Below are positions 41,469 through 50,159 of a stretch of DNA of 64,000 nucleotides, one piece after another. Within the stretch, counting starts at the first letter, position 1. Each line of letters starts with the position of its first letter. Below the pieces are notes generated by a model that did no database searches, was not told the DNA's origin, and saw only the letters and a program-made list of their open reading frames with translations. The translations under genes and the position numbers were made by a program. The DNA comes from Alphaproteobacteria bacterium (GTDB lineage Bacteria > Pseudomonadota > Alphaproteobacteria > JAVJVX01): NCBI GenBank assembly GCA_040220875.1, contig JAVJVX010000006.1, positions 186,001-250,000 on the forward strand, read 5' to 3'.

Positions 41469-42293
41469 TTACGCCCCCTCGATATGCGCCGCGACCGCCC
41501 CGGCGATGGTCTCGGGCTGTTCGGCGATCAATGCGTGACCTGCCTCCTTGATCCGGGCCGTTCTGGCGTTGGGCAGAAGATCGGCATAGAGGAGCCCGAT
41601 GCTCTCGGGCACCAGATCGTCACGTTCGGGCAGGACGACGAGCGCCGGACATGTCACCCGGCCGAGCCTGCGGTTCAGTTGCAGGTTGTAGCGTGGCGAC
41701 CAGGCAAGCCGTGCAAACGTGCCGCCCTCGCCATAGCCATGCACGATCTCGTCGAGATCGCCAGGGTCGCCCGCGAAATCACCGATCAGGGACTTGTTCA
41801 TGAACAGCTTGTCCCAAAGCCGCACGGGGCCCACCTGAAAGATATCCTCGAGCGGCGCCCAATCGACACGCAGGCCGATCGGCGCCATCAGGGTGAGCGA
41901 CTTGAAACGCTCGGGATATGTCGTCGCCAGCTCGGCCGCGATCCAGCCGCCAAGCGAGAAGCCGATAAGGTGCACGCGATCGAGATCGAGCCGGGCCATA
42001 AATTCATGATAGTGAATCACCACATCGCCCATGCCTGACAGCCAGTCTGGGCGCGGTGTTTCACCGAAACCCGGATGCTCTGGCGCGATGAAATCGAATT
42101 TTGCCGCCATGGCCTCGTAATAGGGGAGCCACATGCGCGTCATCCCGGCACCGTGCAGGAACAATACCGCCTCGCCCGAACCCTTGCGCCGGTAAGCGGT
42201 GGGCAGGCCCATGACGGACAGGGAAAGTGGCGGTGTGTAATATTTGGCGGGCTTGGGTGCCGGCTCGAGCTCGGTCAGTGCGTCGTCGCTCAT
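41469..42293 (-). CDS. Alpha/beta hydrolase
   Basis: This protein of 274 residues starts at ATG 42293 behind AGGGAG. It has LFLHGAGMTRMWLPYYEAM (oxyanion-hole His-Gly), the nucleophile Ser113 in GFSLGGW, an acidic residue in LPERDDLVPE and the catalytic His in KEAGHALI. The pattern fits meta-cleavage-product hydrolases and other C-C or ester hydrolases, as in the MhpC/CarC group. The tight pairing with the LLM oxidoreductase suggests it cleaves that enzyme's product. Substrate is unknown. Confidence 0.88.
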   Translation of the reverse strand: MSDDALTELEPAPKPAKYYTPPLSLSVMGLPTAYRRKGSGEAVLFLHGAGMTRMWLPYYEAMAAKFDFIAPEHPGFGETPRPDWLSGMGDVVIHYHEFMARLDLDRVHLIGFSLGGWIAAELATTYPERFKSLTLMAPIGLRVDWAPLEDIFQVGPVRLWDKLFMNKSLIGDFAGDPGDLDEIVHGYGEGGTFARLAWSPRYNLQLNRRLGRVTCPALVVLPERDDLVPESIGLLYADLLPNARTARIKEAGHALIAEQPETIAGAVAAHIEGA

Positions 42294-42499
42294 ATGGTGC
42301 TCCCTGGTACTGCTTCGGTATTTCTTGCACGCTCGGCCGGGCTTCGCCAGTGCTTCGGTCCGCGCGCCCGATCCGGGCGGCCGGAACCGGCGACTTGCAC
42401 GCCCGGCCCCATCGCTTAGGGTTTGATGCTCAGCCAAGGAACCGGCCCGCCGTCAACCCGATACTCTCGGCCTCCCGGCCGGTGGAAAGGAACAGCCCC

Positions 42500-43258
42500 A
42501 TGCCCCAGCCCCAGTCCCAGTCCCAGTCCCAATCCCGGCCCCAAACCCGGATCGATGACAATGACACCGATGGCCGCGTTCTGCTGATTACCGGCGCCTC
42601 CAGCGGGATCGGCGCGGCCACTGCCCGGCGCGCGGCCGAGGCCGGCTATCGGGTCGCGCTGGCCGCGCGTTCATCCGACAAGCTCGCCAAGCTCGCTGAC
42701 GACATCGGCCGCGACGGGGCGTTCGCGATTCCGACCGATGTGACCGAATACGAAAGTCAGGAAAATATGGTGCGAGAGACCCTCGCGCATTTCGGACGGC
42801 TCGACGCCGTCATGGCGAACGCCGGGGTCGGGGGCAAGCCGGGCGGGTTCTCGGGCGCGCCGATCGAGGCATGGCAGCGGATCGTGAACGTCAACATCCT
42901 GGGCGTCGCCTATACGCTGCGCGCCAGTCTCGAGGCCATCCGCAACAGCCGCGGCCATGTCCTGCTGACAGGCTCGGTCGCGGGCCGGCGGATCATTGCG
43001 GGATCCATGTACGGGGCCTCGAAATGGGCTGTCTCGGCCATCGGCTATGCGCTGCGCGAGGAGTTGCGGGGCTCGGGCGTGCGGGTCACGCTACTCGAGC
43101 CCGGCATGGTGGACACACCCTTTTTCGATGAAGCGAAACCGGATGCGCTGGCGGCCGACGACATCGCGCGGGCGGCCCTTTATGCCCTGTCGCAGCCCAG
43201 GAGCGTCGATGTGCATGAGATGCTGGTCCTGCCGACGCCGCCCGTTGAAGGTGGCTGA
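42500..43258 (+). CDS. Short-chain dehydrogenase/reductase
   Basis: This protein of 252 residues has TGASSGIG at 31-38, NAG at 107-109, Ser159 in LLTGSVAG, and Tyr171/Lys175 in YGASK. Basic residues after strand 2 (AARSSDK) favour NADP. The first ~20 residues are a Gln/Ser-rich low-complexity tail from a hexanucleotide repeat (42503-42538), so an internal start cannot be excluded, although ATG 42500 has GGAAAGGAAC upstream. It resembles the YdfG/CsgA-type SDRs and is not close to the 37970 protein. Function is unassigned. Confidence 0.86.
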   Translation: MPQPQSQSQSQSRPQTRIDDNDTDGRVLLITGASSGIGAATARRAAEAGYRVALAARSSDKLAKLADDIGRDGAFAIPTDVTEYESQENMVRETLAHFGRLDAVMANAGVGGKPGGFSGAPIEAWQRIVNVNILGVAYTLRASLEAIRNSRGHVLLTGSVAGRRIIAGSMYGASKWAVSAIGYALREELRGSGVRVTLLEPGMVDTPFFDEAKPDALAADDIARAALYALSQPRSVDVHEMLVLPTPPVEGG

Positions 43259-43377
43259 CCGCAAATCCCCCGGACATGTCGGGCAAATGAATCCTTGAGG
43301 CCCGGCCCCGGCCGCCTATGATTTCCGCCCGCGCGGTCCCAGCCGGACCGGACAGCCAGACAGGAAGACAGGCCCGC

Positions 43378-44706
43378 ATGCCCGAGAAACGCCAGTTGCA
43401 CATGGGCGCCTTCATGCGCCCCATCAGCATCCACACGGCCGCCTGGCGTTACCCCGGCGCCTATCCCGACGCCAATTTCAATTTCGCGCACATCAAGCGT
43501 TTTGCCCAAAGGCTCGAGGAAGGATGTTTCGACGCCTTCTTCATGGCCGACCATCTGGCCGTGCTCAACATGCCGATGAGCGCCCTCAAACGCAGCGCCA
43601 CGGTCACCTCTTTCGATCCGCTGACGCTGCTCCCCGCGCTTGCCGCCGTGACAGAGCATCTCGGCCTTATCGCCACCGCCTCCACCACCTATAACGACCC
43701 CTATCACGTCGCGCGCAAGTTTGCGTCCCTCGACCATATCAGCGCCGGCCGGGCGGGCTGGAACGTCGTGACTTCGGCCAACCCGCACGAGGCGATGAAT
43801 TTCGGCCTCGACGAGCATCTGGAGCACGACCTGCGGTACGAGCGAGGCCGCGAATTCTACGACGTGGTGACGGGGCTCTGGGACAGTTGGGCGGATGATG
43901 CCTTTATCCGCGATGTCGAAAGCGGCACGTATTTCGATCCCGAGCGCCTGCATGTCCTGAATCACAAGGGCAAGTATCTCTCGGTGCGCGGGCCGCTCAA
44001 CGTCGCGCGGCCGGTTCAGGGCTGGCCCGTCATCGTCCAAGCCGGCGCTTCGGACGCGGGCCGCCAGCTCGCAGCCGAAACGGCCGAGGTGGTGTTCTCC
44101 AGCCCGGCCGACCTGGCCGCGGCACAGGCTTATTATGCGGATGTGAAGGGGCGCGCCGAAAAAGCCGGGCGCAATCCCGACCATCTCAAGATGCTGCCGG
44201 GCATGTTCGTCGTGATTGGCGACAGCCTGGATGAGGCACGGGAAAAGAAGGCACGACTGGACGGGCTCGTGCATATGGATAGCGGCCTCGCGACCTTGTC
44301 GGTGCTGTTGGGTCACGATGCGACCGCGTTTGAGCTGGATTCGCCACTGCCCGAGATTCCGGAAAGCAATGCCAGTCAGAGCGCACGCGCCAAGCTGGTC
44401 GACAAGGCGGCACGGGAAAATCTCACAGTGCGCCAACTCGCCCAGTATGTCGGCGGCAGCTATACGGCGCCCGAAATGCTCGGCACGCCCAGGATGATCG
44501 CTGACCAGATGGAGGAATGGCTGGAAACGCGCGGATCGGACGGGTTCAACGTCATGTTCCCCGACCTGCCGGGCGGGCTTGATGATTTCGTCGATCGGGT
44601 GGTGCCGGAGCTGCAGCACCGCGGCATTTTCCGCACCACATATCGCGGCAAGACGCTGCGGGAAAATCTGGGCCTGCCCCGGCCTGCCAACCGCTTCTTC
44701 GCCTAG
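43378..44706 (+). CDS. LLM class FMN-dependent monooxygenase (NtaA/SnaA/DszA family)
   Basis: This protein of 442 residues starts at ATG 43378, after AGGAAGACAGG. It has the subgroup's features: HTAAWRYPGA, the FDAFFMADH loop, SFDPLTLLPALAAVTEHLGLIATASTTYNDPYHVAR (in successive blocks), the SAGRAGWNVVTS flavin site and PVIVQAGASDAGRQ. Known members oxygenate nitrilotriacetate, dibenzothiophene sulfone, pristinamycin or long alkanes with FMNH2 from a separate reductase. No reductase is visible here. The stop codon shares the bases CTAG with the convergent CoA-transferase stop. Confidence 0.91.
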   Translation: MPEKRQLHMGAFMRPISIHTAAWRYPGAYPDANFNFAHIKRFAQRLEEGCFDAFFMADHLAVLNMPMSALKRSATVTSFDPLTLLPALAAVTEHLGLIATASTTYNDPYHVARKFASLDHISAGRAGWNVVTSANPHEAMNFGLDEHLEHDLRYERGREFYDVVTGLWDSWADDAFIRDVESGTYFDPERLHVLNHKGKYLSVRGPLNVARPVQGWPVIVQAGASDAGRQLAAETAEVVFSSPADLAAAQAYYADVKGRAEKAGRNPDHLKMLPGMFVVIGDSLDEAREKKARLDGLVHMDSGLATLSVLLGHDATAFELDSPLPEIPESNASQSARAKLVDKAARENLTVRQLAQYVGGSYTAPEMLGTPRMIADQMEEWLETRGSDGFNVMFPDLPGGLDDFVDRVVPELQHRGIFRTTYRGKTLRENLGLPRPANRFFA

Positions 44707-46001
44707 GGGCGTCCGGCCCGCCCGCGACCGTATCCCGCCAGCCAGCCGCCCAACTTGCCGCCCAACTTGCCACCCACCTGGCCGCACAGGCGACGCCAGC
44801 GCGAGCGCCGGCCGGCCCGGCCGAGGCCCGCCAGGATGCGCGAACGGTCGCCGTCCAGGACCGGCACGCCGGCCCGCCGGGTTCCGCCCATCCGTCCCCC
44901 CAGTTTGATCGGATTACCGGCCACAGTCAGCGCCTCTCCGTTGGCGAGGTAGGCCGTCGCGACCATGTCGCGGGCATTCACGTGCGGGTCGGCAAGAACC
45001 TTGTCGACGGTATTGATCCGGGCCGCTGGAATGCCGCGTGCGACGCAGGCCTCGATCCATTCGGCCGCAGGCCGCGTCGCCAGCACCTTTTCGATCTCCC
45101 GCTTGAGGTCCTGCTGATGATCCGTGCGCGCGTCATTGCTGGCAAAGCGCGGATCCCCGGCGAGATCGCGCCGGCCCAGAAGATCGCACAAGGTTTGGAA
45201 CATCTGGTCGTTGCCGGCGGCCACGACCAGAAAATCGTCGGCCGCGCGGAACATCTCGAATGGCGTGATGGAGGGGTGGCGGGCGCCGAGCGGGCCCGGG
45301 ACCTGGCCGGTCGCGGCGAACCGCGCGATGGCGTTTTCGAGAATAGCGACCTGACAGTCCAGCATGGCGACATCGACCGTCTCGCCCCGCCCCGTCCGCG
45401 CACGGTCAAAAAGGGCCGAGACGATCCCGATGGCCGTGAAAAGCCCGGCCGTGATATCGCCGACCGAAGTCCCCACGCGGACCGGCGTCTCACCGGCCTG
45501 GCCCGTGACACTCATAATTCCGCCCATCGCCTGTACGATCATGTCGTAGGCGGGACGCGCGGCATACGGGCCCGTCTGGCCAAAACCGGATACTGCCGCG
45601 TAGACGAGGCGGGGGAAACGCTGGCGCAGCTTTGCGGCCCCGTAGCCGAGGCGCTCCATGGTGCCGGGCCGGTAATTTTCCACCAGCACGTCGGCCTCGG
45701 CCAGGAGGCGCTCGAAGAGGGCGCGGTCGGCCTCGTCCTTGAGATCCAGGGCGATGCTTTCCTTGCCACGGTTGAGAGAGCCGAAATAGGCCGATTCGCC
45801 CGCGAGAAAAGGCCCGTACCCACGCGAATCGTCGCCATCGCCGGGGCGCTCCACCTTGATGACGCGCGCCCCCAGATCGGCCAGCACCATGGTGCAGTAG
45901 GGTCCGGCCAGAACACGCGTCAGATCCAGAACCGTCACACCGGCGAGCGGGCCGCGGGTTAGGGCCGGTTCGCTGGCGGAAGCGGAGCTGGGATCGGTCA
46001 C
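44703..46001 (-). CDS. Family III CoA-transferase (CaiB/BaiF type)
   Basis: This protein of 432 residues starts at GTG 46001 and has the catalytic Asp153 in ARPAYDMIVQAMGG. It keeps the family's N-terminal VLDLTRVLAGPYCTMVLADLG (two blocks) and the RPGTMERLGYG and GRGETVDVAMLDC segments. It moves CoA between carboxylic acids, often activating a catabolic substrate. The C-terminal ~35 residues after GDRSRILAGLGRAG are Gly/Arg/Lys-rich and come from a 12-bp tandem repeat (44746-44781), beyond the usual end of the domain. It is convergent with the monooxygenase and the EctR-like gene lies 34 bases upstream. Confidence 0.91.
   Translation of the reverse strand: MTDPSSASASEPALTRGPLAGVTVLDLTRVLAGPYCTMVLADLGARVIKVERPGDGDDSRGYGPFLAGESAYFGSLNRGKESIALDLKDEADRALFERLLAEADVLVENYRPGTMERLGYGAAKLRQRFPRLVYAAVSGFGQTGPYAARPAYDMIVQAMGGIMSVTGQAGETPVRVGTSVGDITAGLFTAIGIVSALFDRARTGRGETVDVAMLDCQVAILENAIARFAATGQVPGPLGARHPSITPFEMFRAADDFLVVAAGNDQMFQTLCDLLGRRDLAGDPRFASNDARTDHQQDLKREIEKVLATRPAAEWIEACVARGIPAARINTVDKVLADPHVNARDMVATAYLANGEALTVAGNPIKLGGRMGGTRRAGVPVLDGDRSRILAGLGRAGRRSRWRRLCGQVGGKLGGKLGGWLAGYGRGRAGRP
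44746..44781. repeat. 12-bp tandem repeat at the CoA-transferase C-terminus
   Basis: Two perfect copies of CCGCCCAACTTG (44746-44769) and a degenerate third (44770-44781) encode Gly-Gly-Lys-Leu units on the minus strand. Confidence 0.85.
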
Positions 46002-46035
46002 GGCGTGAGGTCCGGCAAGATCTGGTTGGGGATGC

Positions 46036-46527
46036 TTATTGCCCGTCTTTCACCGGCTCGTCCAGCGTGCCCACGTCAAGGATCGGCGGCACCTCGATGT
46101 TTTCCACATCCAGAAGGGCGGCGACGCGCTCGAAGGCGGAGATAATCATCGATTGCTCCCACGGCGCCAGCGCGGCGAACCGGGCCTGAAACCGCTCCTG
46201 CAGCACGTTCGGCGCTCCGGCGAGCGCCACGCGGCCTTTTTCCGTGACGGCAACAAGCACGCGGCGGCGATCGGTATCGTCCTTGCGGCGAAGGATGAAG
46301 CCCTGGCTCTCGAGCTTGTCCATCAGCGCTGTCACCGTTGCCTGGGTAATCGAGGCCTCGCGCGCCACGGCGCCCGGCGTCGCTTCGCCCATGCGGTCGA
46401 GGAGCTGCAGGATGACGAGCTGCGACGGAGTAAGCCCCGCTTCGCGGGCTAGCTTACGGGCGTTGATTTCCGTCGCCCGCAGAATGCGGCGGAGCGCAAC
46501 AAGGGCGGTTTCCGATCGGTTCTCCAT
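46036..46527 (-). CDS. ectR: MarR family repressor of ectoine genes (EctR-like)
   Basis: This protein of 163 residues has the MarR fold: dimer helices at both ends and a winged helix (about 50-105) with TPGAVAREASITQATVTALMDKLES (two blocks), then the wing RRKDDTDRRRVLVAVTEKG. It is divergent from ectA, the position of EctR1 in Methylomicrobium and other halotolerant bacteria, where it represses ectABC. That role is therefore inferred from position and family. The long AT-rich space between the genes is the likely binding region. Confidence 0.87.
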   Translation of the reverse strand: MENRSETALVALRRILRATEINARKLAREAGLTPSQLVILQLLDRMGEATPGAVAREASITQATVTALMDKLESQGFILRRKDDTDRRRVLVAVTEKGRVALAGAPNVLQERFQARFAALAPWEQSMIISAFERVAALLDVENIEVPPILDVGTLDEPVKDGQ

Positions 46528-46820
46528 AACCCCGCTATCTATTCTCTTTTGCCGGCGAAAACGAGCGGCAAGACCCGACCCGGAACTGAAATTTAATTTG
46601 ACACCTCAAAATATTATAAACCCTTGAAAAGCGACGCGTTTACACGCCCTTACCGCGATTTTTCCGGGAGATCACTTTTTTATTATTATTTTTCAATGAT
46701 TTAATTCTCCTATTTCCGTTCGGCCCCCTTGAAGATATCCACAGACCCACTAGATATACCTTGACTTTTTGTTTCGTAAAGCTAAATAAACCTCGCCCGT
46801 TGGGAGCGGGTCCGGAACCC
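46528..46820 (+). promoter_or_regulatory. AT-rich ectR-ectA control region with predicted ectA promoter
   Basis: These 293 bases are far richer in A and T than their surroundings. For ectA, TTGACT (46761-46766) and AATAAA (46785-46790) form a plausible -35/-10 pair with an 18-base spacer. Similar elements ACTAGATATA (46749-46758) and GCTAAATAAA (46781-46790) recur in the same orientation 32 bp apart and could be half-sites of an EctR operator. No other gene is seen. Confidence 0.5.
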
Positions 46821-47357
46821 ATGAGAGAACAGACGACCAGAGTGGAAGAGCGGCCTGAAGCGGCCGAGATCTCGTTCCGTCGGCCAACGGCCGAGGATGG
46901 CGAGGAAATCTGGAGTCTGGTCGGGGCCTGCCCCCCGCTCGATCAGAACACGCTCTATTGCTACCTCCTCCAATGCAGTCATTTCCGCGACACCTGCATC
47001 GTGGGCGAGCGCGACGGCCGGGCCGTGGGCTGGATATCCGGCTACCGGCCGCCGGAAGAGCCGGACACGCTTTTCGTCTGGCAGGTAGCGGTCCATTCGG
47101 ACGCTCGCGGCGAGGCACTGGCCCGCCGCCTGATCCAGGCATTGCTGCACCGTGACAGCCTGGCCGACGTCAACTGGATCAAGACCACCGTCACGCCGGA
47201 CAATGCGGCGTCCTGGGCCATGTTCCGTTCACTCGCGCAGGCCCTCGATGCGCCAATGGCGAGTGAGGAATGGTTTGAACAGGAAAGGCATTTCGGTGGC
47301 CGGCACCCGTCGGAGCACCTCGTGACAATCGGACCGTTCGGAGCCTCGCGGCCCTGA
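46821..47357 (+). CDS. ectA: L-2,4-diaminobutyrate acetyltransferase
   Basis: This protein of 178 residues starts at ATG 46821. A GNAT fold is indicated by ISFRRPTAEDGEEIWSLV, LFVWQVAVHSDARGEALARRLI (acetyl-CoA loop) and TTVTPDNAASWAMFRSLA. EctA-specific segments CPPLDQNTLYCYLLQCSHF and EEPDTLFVWQVAV are present. It makes N-gamma-acetyl-2,4-diaminobutyrate, the second step to ectoine. The start of a five-gene operon in pathway-related order ectA-B-C-D-ask. Confidence 0.96.
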   Translation: MREQTTRVEERPEAAEISFRRPTAEDGEEIWSLVGACPPLDQNTLYCYLLQCSHFRDTCIVGERDGRAVGWISGYRPPEEPDTLFVWQVAVHSDARGEALARRLIQALLHRDSLADVNWIKTTVTPDNAASWAMFRSLAQALDAPMASEEWFEQERHFGGRHPSEHLVTIGPFGASRP

Positions 47358-47436
47358 TAGGAGACAAGAGTCCGAGCGAACGATTTTTGAAACAGCGAAA
47401 TCGCAACCAACTACTGCCGAGAGCAAGGGGCCCCAG

Positions 47437-48753
47437 ATGACACTGAATACTGTGACCAAAAAGGAAGACAAGCCGAGCGTTTTTGAACGACGTGAATCGG
47501 ATGTGCGCAGCTATGCGCTGAATTTTCCGGCGAAATTCGTGCGGGCGCAGGGTGCTACTCTGGTCGACGACAAGGGCCGGGAATACATCGATTTCCTCGC
47601 GGGCTGCTCCTCGCTGAACTACGGCCACAACCCGTCCGAAATCAAGAAGGCGCTCCTTGAGTATATCGAGCGCGACGGGGTGACCCATGGTCTGGATATG
47701 GAAACCGATGCCAAGGAAGAGTTCCTCGAGGAATTCGAGCGGACCATTCTGAAGCCGAGAAACCTTGACTATGTTGTCCAGTTCCCGGGGCCGACGGGCG
47801 CAAACGCGGTCGAGGCGGCCATCAAGCTGGCGCGCAAGGTAACCGACCGGACGAACATCATCGCCTTCACGAACGGCTTTCACGGCTGCACCCTGGGCGC
47901 GCTGGCGCTGACCGGCAACGAGCATCATCGCGGCGGCGCAGGCGTCCCACTGACGGGCGTGTCGCGCATGCCCTTCGCCGATTATTACGGCGAAGAAGTG
48001 GACACAGTCTCGCAGATCGACCAGATGCTGGACGACCCGTCGAGCGGGATCGACGCTCCCGCCGCTATCGTCGTCGAGACGGTTCAGGGCGAGGGCGGGT
48101 TGAACGCTGCCTCCTTCGATTGGCTGAAAAAAATCGAAAAGCTGGCCCGCAAGCACGGCGCGCTTTTCATCGTCGACGATATCCAGGCCGGCATCGGCCG
48201 GACGGGGACGTTTTTCAGCTTTGAGCCTGCGGGTCTCCGTCCCGACATCGTCACCCTGGCGAAATCCGTTTCAGGCTACGGGCTGCCCATGGCACTTACC
48301 CTGATCCGCCGGGACCTCGATATCTGGAAGCCGGGCGAGCATAACGGCACGTTCCGCGGCAACTGCCATGCCTTTGTCACGGCAAAGGCCGCCATCGAGC
48401 ATTTCTGGCGCGACGATGCCTTCGAGGCGGAAATCCGGCACAAGTCGGAGATCCTCGACGCCCGTTTCAAGGATATGGCGAAGGAATTTCCGCGCCACAT
48501 CATCGGGCTCCGGGGCCGGGGCATGATGCGCGGGCTGGAGATGAAGTCGGGCGAGCTTGCCGGGAAAATCATCTCGGAGTGTTTCGCCAATGGACTCATC
48601 ATCGAAACCAGCGGCGCCGACGACGAGGTGGTGAAGTGCCTCGCGCCCCTGACAATCGACGAGGCCCAGTTCCGCAAGGGGCTCGATATTCTCGCCAGCG
48701 CTATCAAGAAAGTTGTCGCTGAAGAGCTTAAATCCGCGAAATCGGCCGCGTAA
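47437..48753 (+). CDS. ectB: Diaminobutyrate-2-oxoglutarate transaminase
   Basis: This protein of 438 residues is a class III PLP aminotransferase. PLP lysine 276 lies in VTLAKSVSGYGLP, and the aspartate pair of IVDDIQAG (247-248) contacts the pyridine. The EctB-type start SVFERRESDVRSYALNFP and GPTGANAVEAAIKLAR are intact. It aminates aspartate semialdehyde to 2,4-diaminobutyrate using glutamate, the first committed step to ectoine. About 80 bases separate it from ectA, with no promoter evident. Confidence 0.96.
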   Translation: MTLNTVTKKEDKPSVFERRESDVRSYALNFPAKFVRAQGATLVDDKGREYIDFLAGCSSLNYGHNPSEIKKALLEYIERDGVTHGLDMETDAKEEFLEEFERTILKPRNLDYVVQFPGPTGANAVEAAIKLARKVTDRTNIIAFTNGFHGCTLGALALTGNEHHRGGAGVPLTGVSRMPFADYYGEEVDTVSQIDQMLDDPSSGIDAPAAIVVETVQGEGGLNAASFDWLKKIEKLARKHGALFIVDDIQAGIGRTGTFFSFEPAGLRPDIVTLAKSVSGYGLPMALTLIRRDLDIWKPGEHNGTFRGNCHAFVTAKAAIEHFWRDDAFEAEIRHKSEILDARFKDMAKEFPRHIIGLRGRGMMRGLEMKSGELAGKIISECFANGLIIETSGADDEVVKCLAPLTIDEAQFRKGLDILASAIKKVVAEELKSAKSAA

Positions 48754-48813
48754 GGGCGAACAGACGAACGAGAAGAAAAAGAAGAACCAGAAAAAATCCC
48801 CTGAAGGTGAGTG

Positions 48814-49221
48814 ATGATTGTTCGCGACTACAACGAGGCGAAGAAAACCGAACGCAGAGTCGATTCAGACGGATGGCATAGCGTGCGGCTCTTGCTGAAA
48901 GACGACGGCATGGGATTTTCGTTCCACATCACGACAATCTACGAAGGTGCGGAACTGAAGATGCATTACAAGAACCATCTGGAATCGGTCTATTGCATCT
49001 CCGGCGAGGGCAGCATCGAGGACCTGGCGACGGGCGAGTCCCATGAAATCCGGCCTGGCGTGGTCTACGGGCTGGACCAGAACGATCGGCATGTTCTGCG
49101 GGCACGGAAGGAACTGACCCTGGCCTGCGTTTTCAATCCGCCCGTGACAGGCAAGGAAGTGCATGACGCCACTGGCGCGTACCCGCTGGAAATGGAGATC
49201 AAGCAGCAGGGACCGAAGTAA
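48814..49221 (+). CDS. ectC: Ectoine synthase
   Basis: This protein of 135 residues is a single cupin. It begins [20 protein letters not shown] and keeps [20 protein letters not shown], with the metal-binding Glu/His pattern, and [14 protein letters not shown]. It closes the ring of N-gamma-acetyl-diaminobutyrate to ectoine with loss of water. ATG 48814 follows AAGGTGAGTG; the in-frame GTG just before it is less likely. ectD starts 2 bases after its stop. Confidence 0.96.
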   Translation: MIVRDYNEAKKTERRVDSDGWHSVRLLLKDDGMGFSFHITTIYEGAELKMHYKNHLESVYCISGEGSIEDLATGESHEIRPGVVYGLDQNDRHVLRARKELTLACVFNPPVTGKEVHDATGAYPLEMEIKQQGPK

Positions 49222-49223
49222 AA

Positions 49224-50147
49224 ATGACGGAAGACCTTTATCCCTCCCGGGTCGATGTCTACTCCCGCCTCATCGACCGCCAGGAGCCGGTCGTCTACAG
49301 CGACTGGACGCGGGACGCGCCGCTGAGCGCCGAACAGGTCGTCGCTTACGAGCGCGACGGCTACCTGGTGCTGAAGGACATCTTCACCCCTGCGGAAATC
49401 AAGACCCTGCAAGGTGAGGCCTTCCGATTACGCACCAGCCCGGAAATGCTGGAAGCGGAGACCGCGATCGCGGAGCCGGGCGAAAATAACAGGGCGGTTC
49501 GATCGGTGTTCCGAATTCACAGGCAGAGCGAGATTTTCTCGCGCCTGGCAGCCGATGCCCGCCTGGTGCGGGTCGCCCAGTTTCTGCTGAACGATGAGGT
49601 GTATATCCACCAGTCGCGCCTTAATTATAAGCCGGGCTTCGAGGGCCGGGAGTTCTATTGGCATTCGGATTTCGAGACCTGGCATGTGGAGGACGGCATG
49701 CCCCGCATGCGCGCGCTTTCGGCCTCGGTGCTTTTAACCGAGAACGTGCCGGCCAATGGCCCCACCATGTTCATGCCGGGCTCGCACTGGCAATACGCAA
49801 CCTGCATCGGTGAAACACCGGACGACCACTACAAGGAGTCTCTCAGAAAGCAGGAATTTGGTGTGCCCGATTACGAGACGCTGACCCGGCTCGCCCAAAA
49901 CGGGATCGACGTGCCGACGGGGCCAGCCGGGACCGTTGTCCTGTTCGACTGCAACACGATGCACGGTTCCAACTCGAACATTACACCGCTACCGCGATCA
50001 AATGCGTTCTTCTGTTTCAACGCCCTGTCGAACCGACTGGAAGCGCCCTTCGGCCCGGACCGTCCGCGGCCGGAATTTATTGCGACGCGCGAAACAGTGA
50101 ACGTGATCAAGCCGGCATACAGGCGGCTTGAGAAGACCGCGGCCTAA
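49224..50147 (+). CDS. ectD: Ectoine 5-hydroxylase
   Basis: This protein of 307 residues belongs to the Fe(II)/2-oxoglutarate dioxygenase (PhyH) family. Iron ligands His147, Asp149 (FYWHSDFETWH) and His247 (CNTMHGSN) are all present, with the EctD signature FYWHSDFETWHVEDGMPRM. It converts ectoine to 5-hydroxyectoine with oxygen and 2-oxoglutarate. Its presence shows that the cell makes both protectants, useful against salt, desiccation and heat. Confidence 0.96.
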   Translation: MTEDLYPSRVDVYSRLIDRQEPVVYSDWTRDAPLSAEQVVAYERDGYLVLKDIFTPAEIKTLQGEAFRLRTSPEMLEAETAIAEPGENNRAVRSVFRIHRQSEIFSRLAADARLVRVAQFLLNDEVYIHQSRLNYKPGFEGREFYWHSDFETWHVEDGMPRMRALSASVLLTENVPANGPTMFMPGSHWQYATCIGETPDDHYKESLRKQEFGVPDYETLTRLAQNGIDVPTGPAGTVVLFDCNTMHGSNSNITPLPRSNAFFCFNALSNRLEAPFGPDRPRPEFIATRETVNVIKPAYRRLEKTAA

Positions 50148-50159
50148 GGAGTGGATTTG

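Noticed and set aside
42503-42538. Gln/Ser hexamer repeat at the start of an SDR as a contingency locus
   Set aside because: The units are 6 bp, so copy changes keep the frame, and the tail is short and outside the fold. It is noted but not considered a switch.
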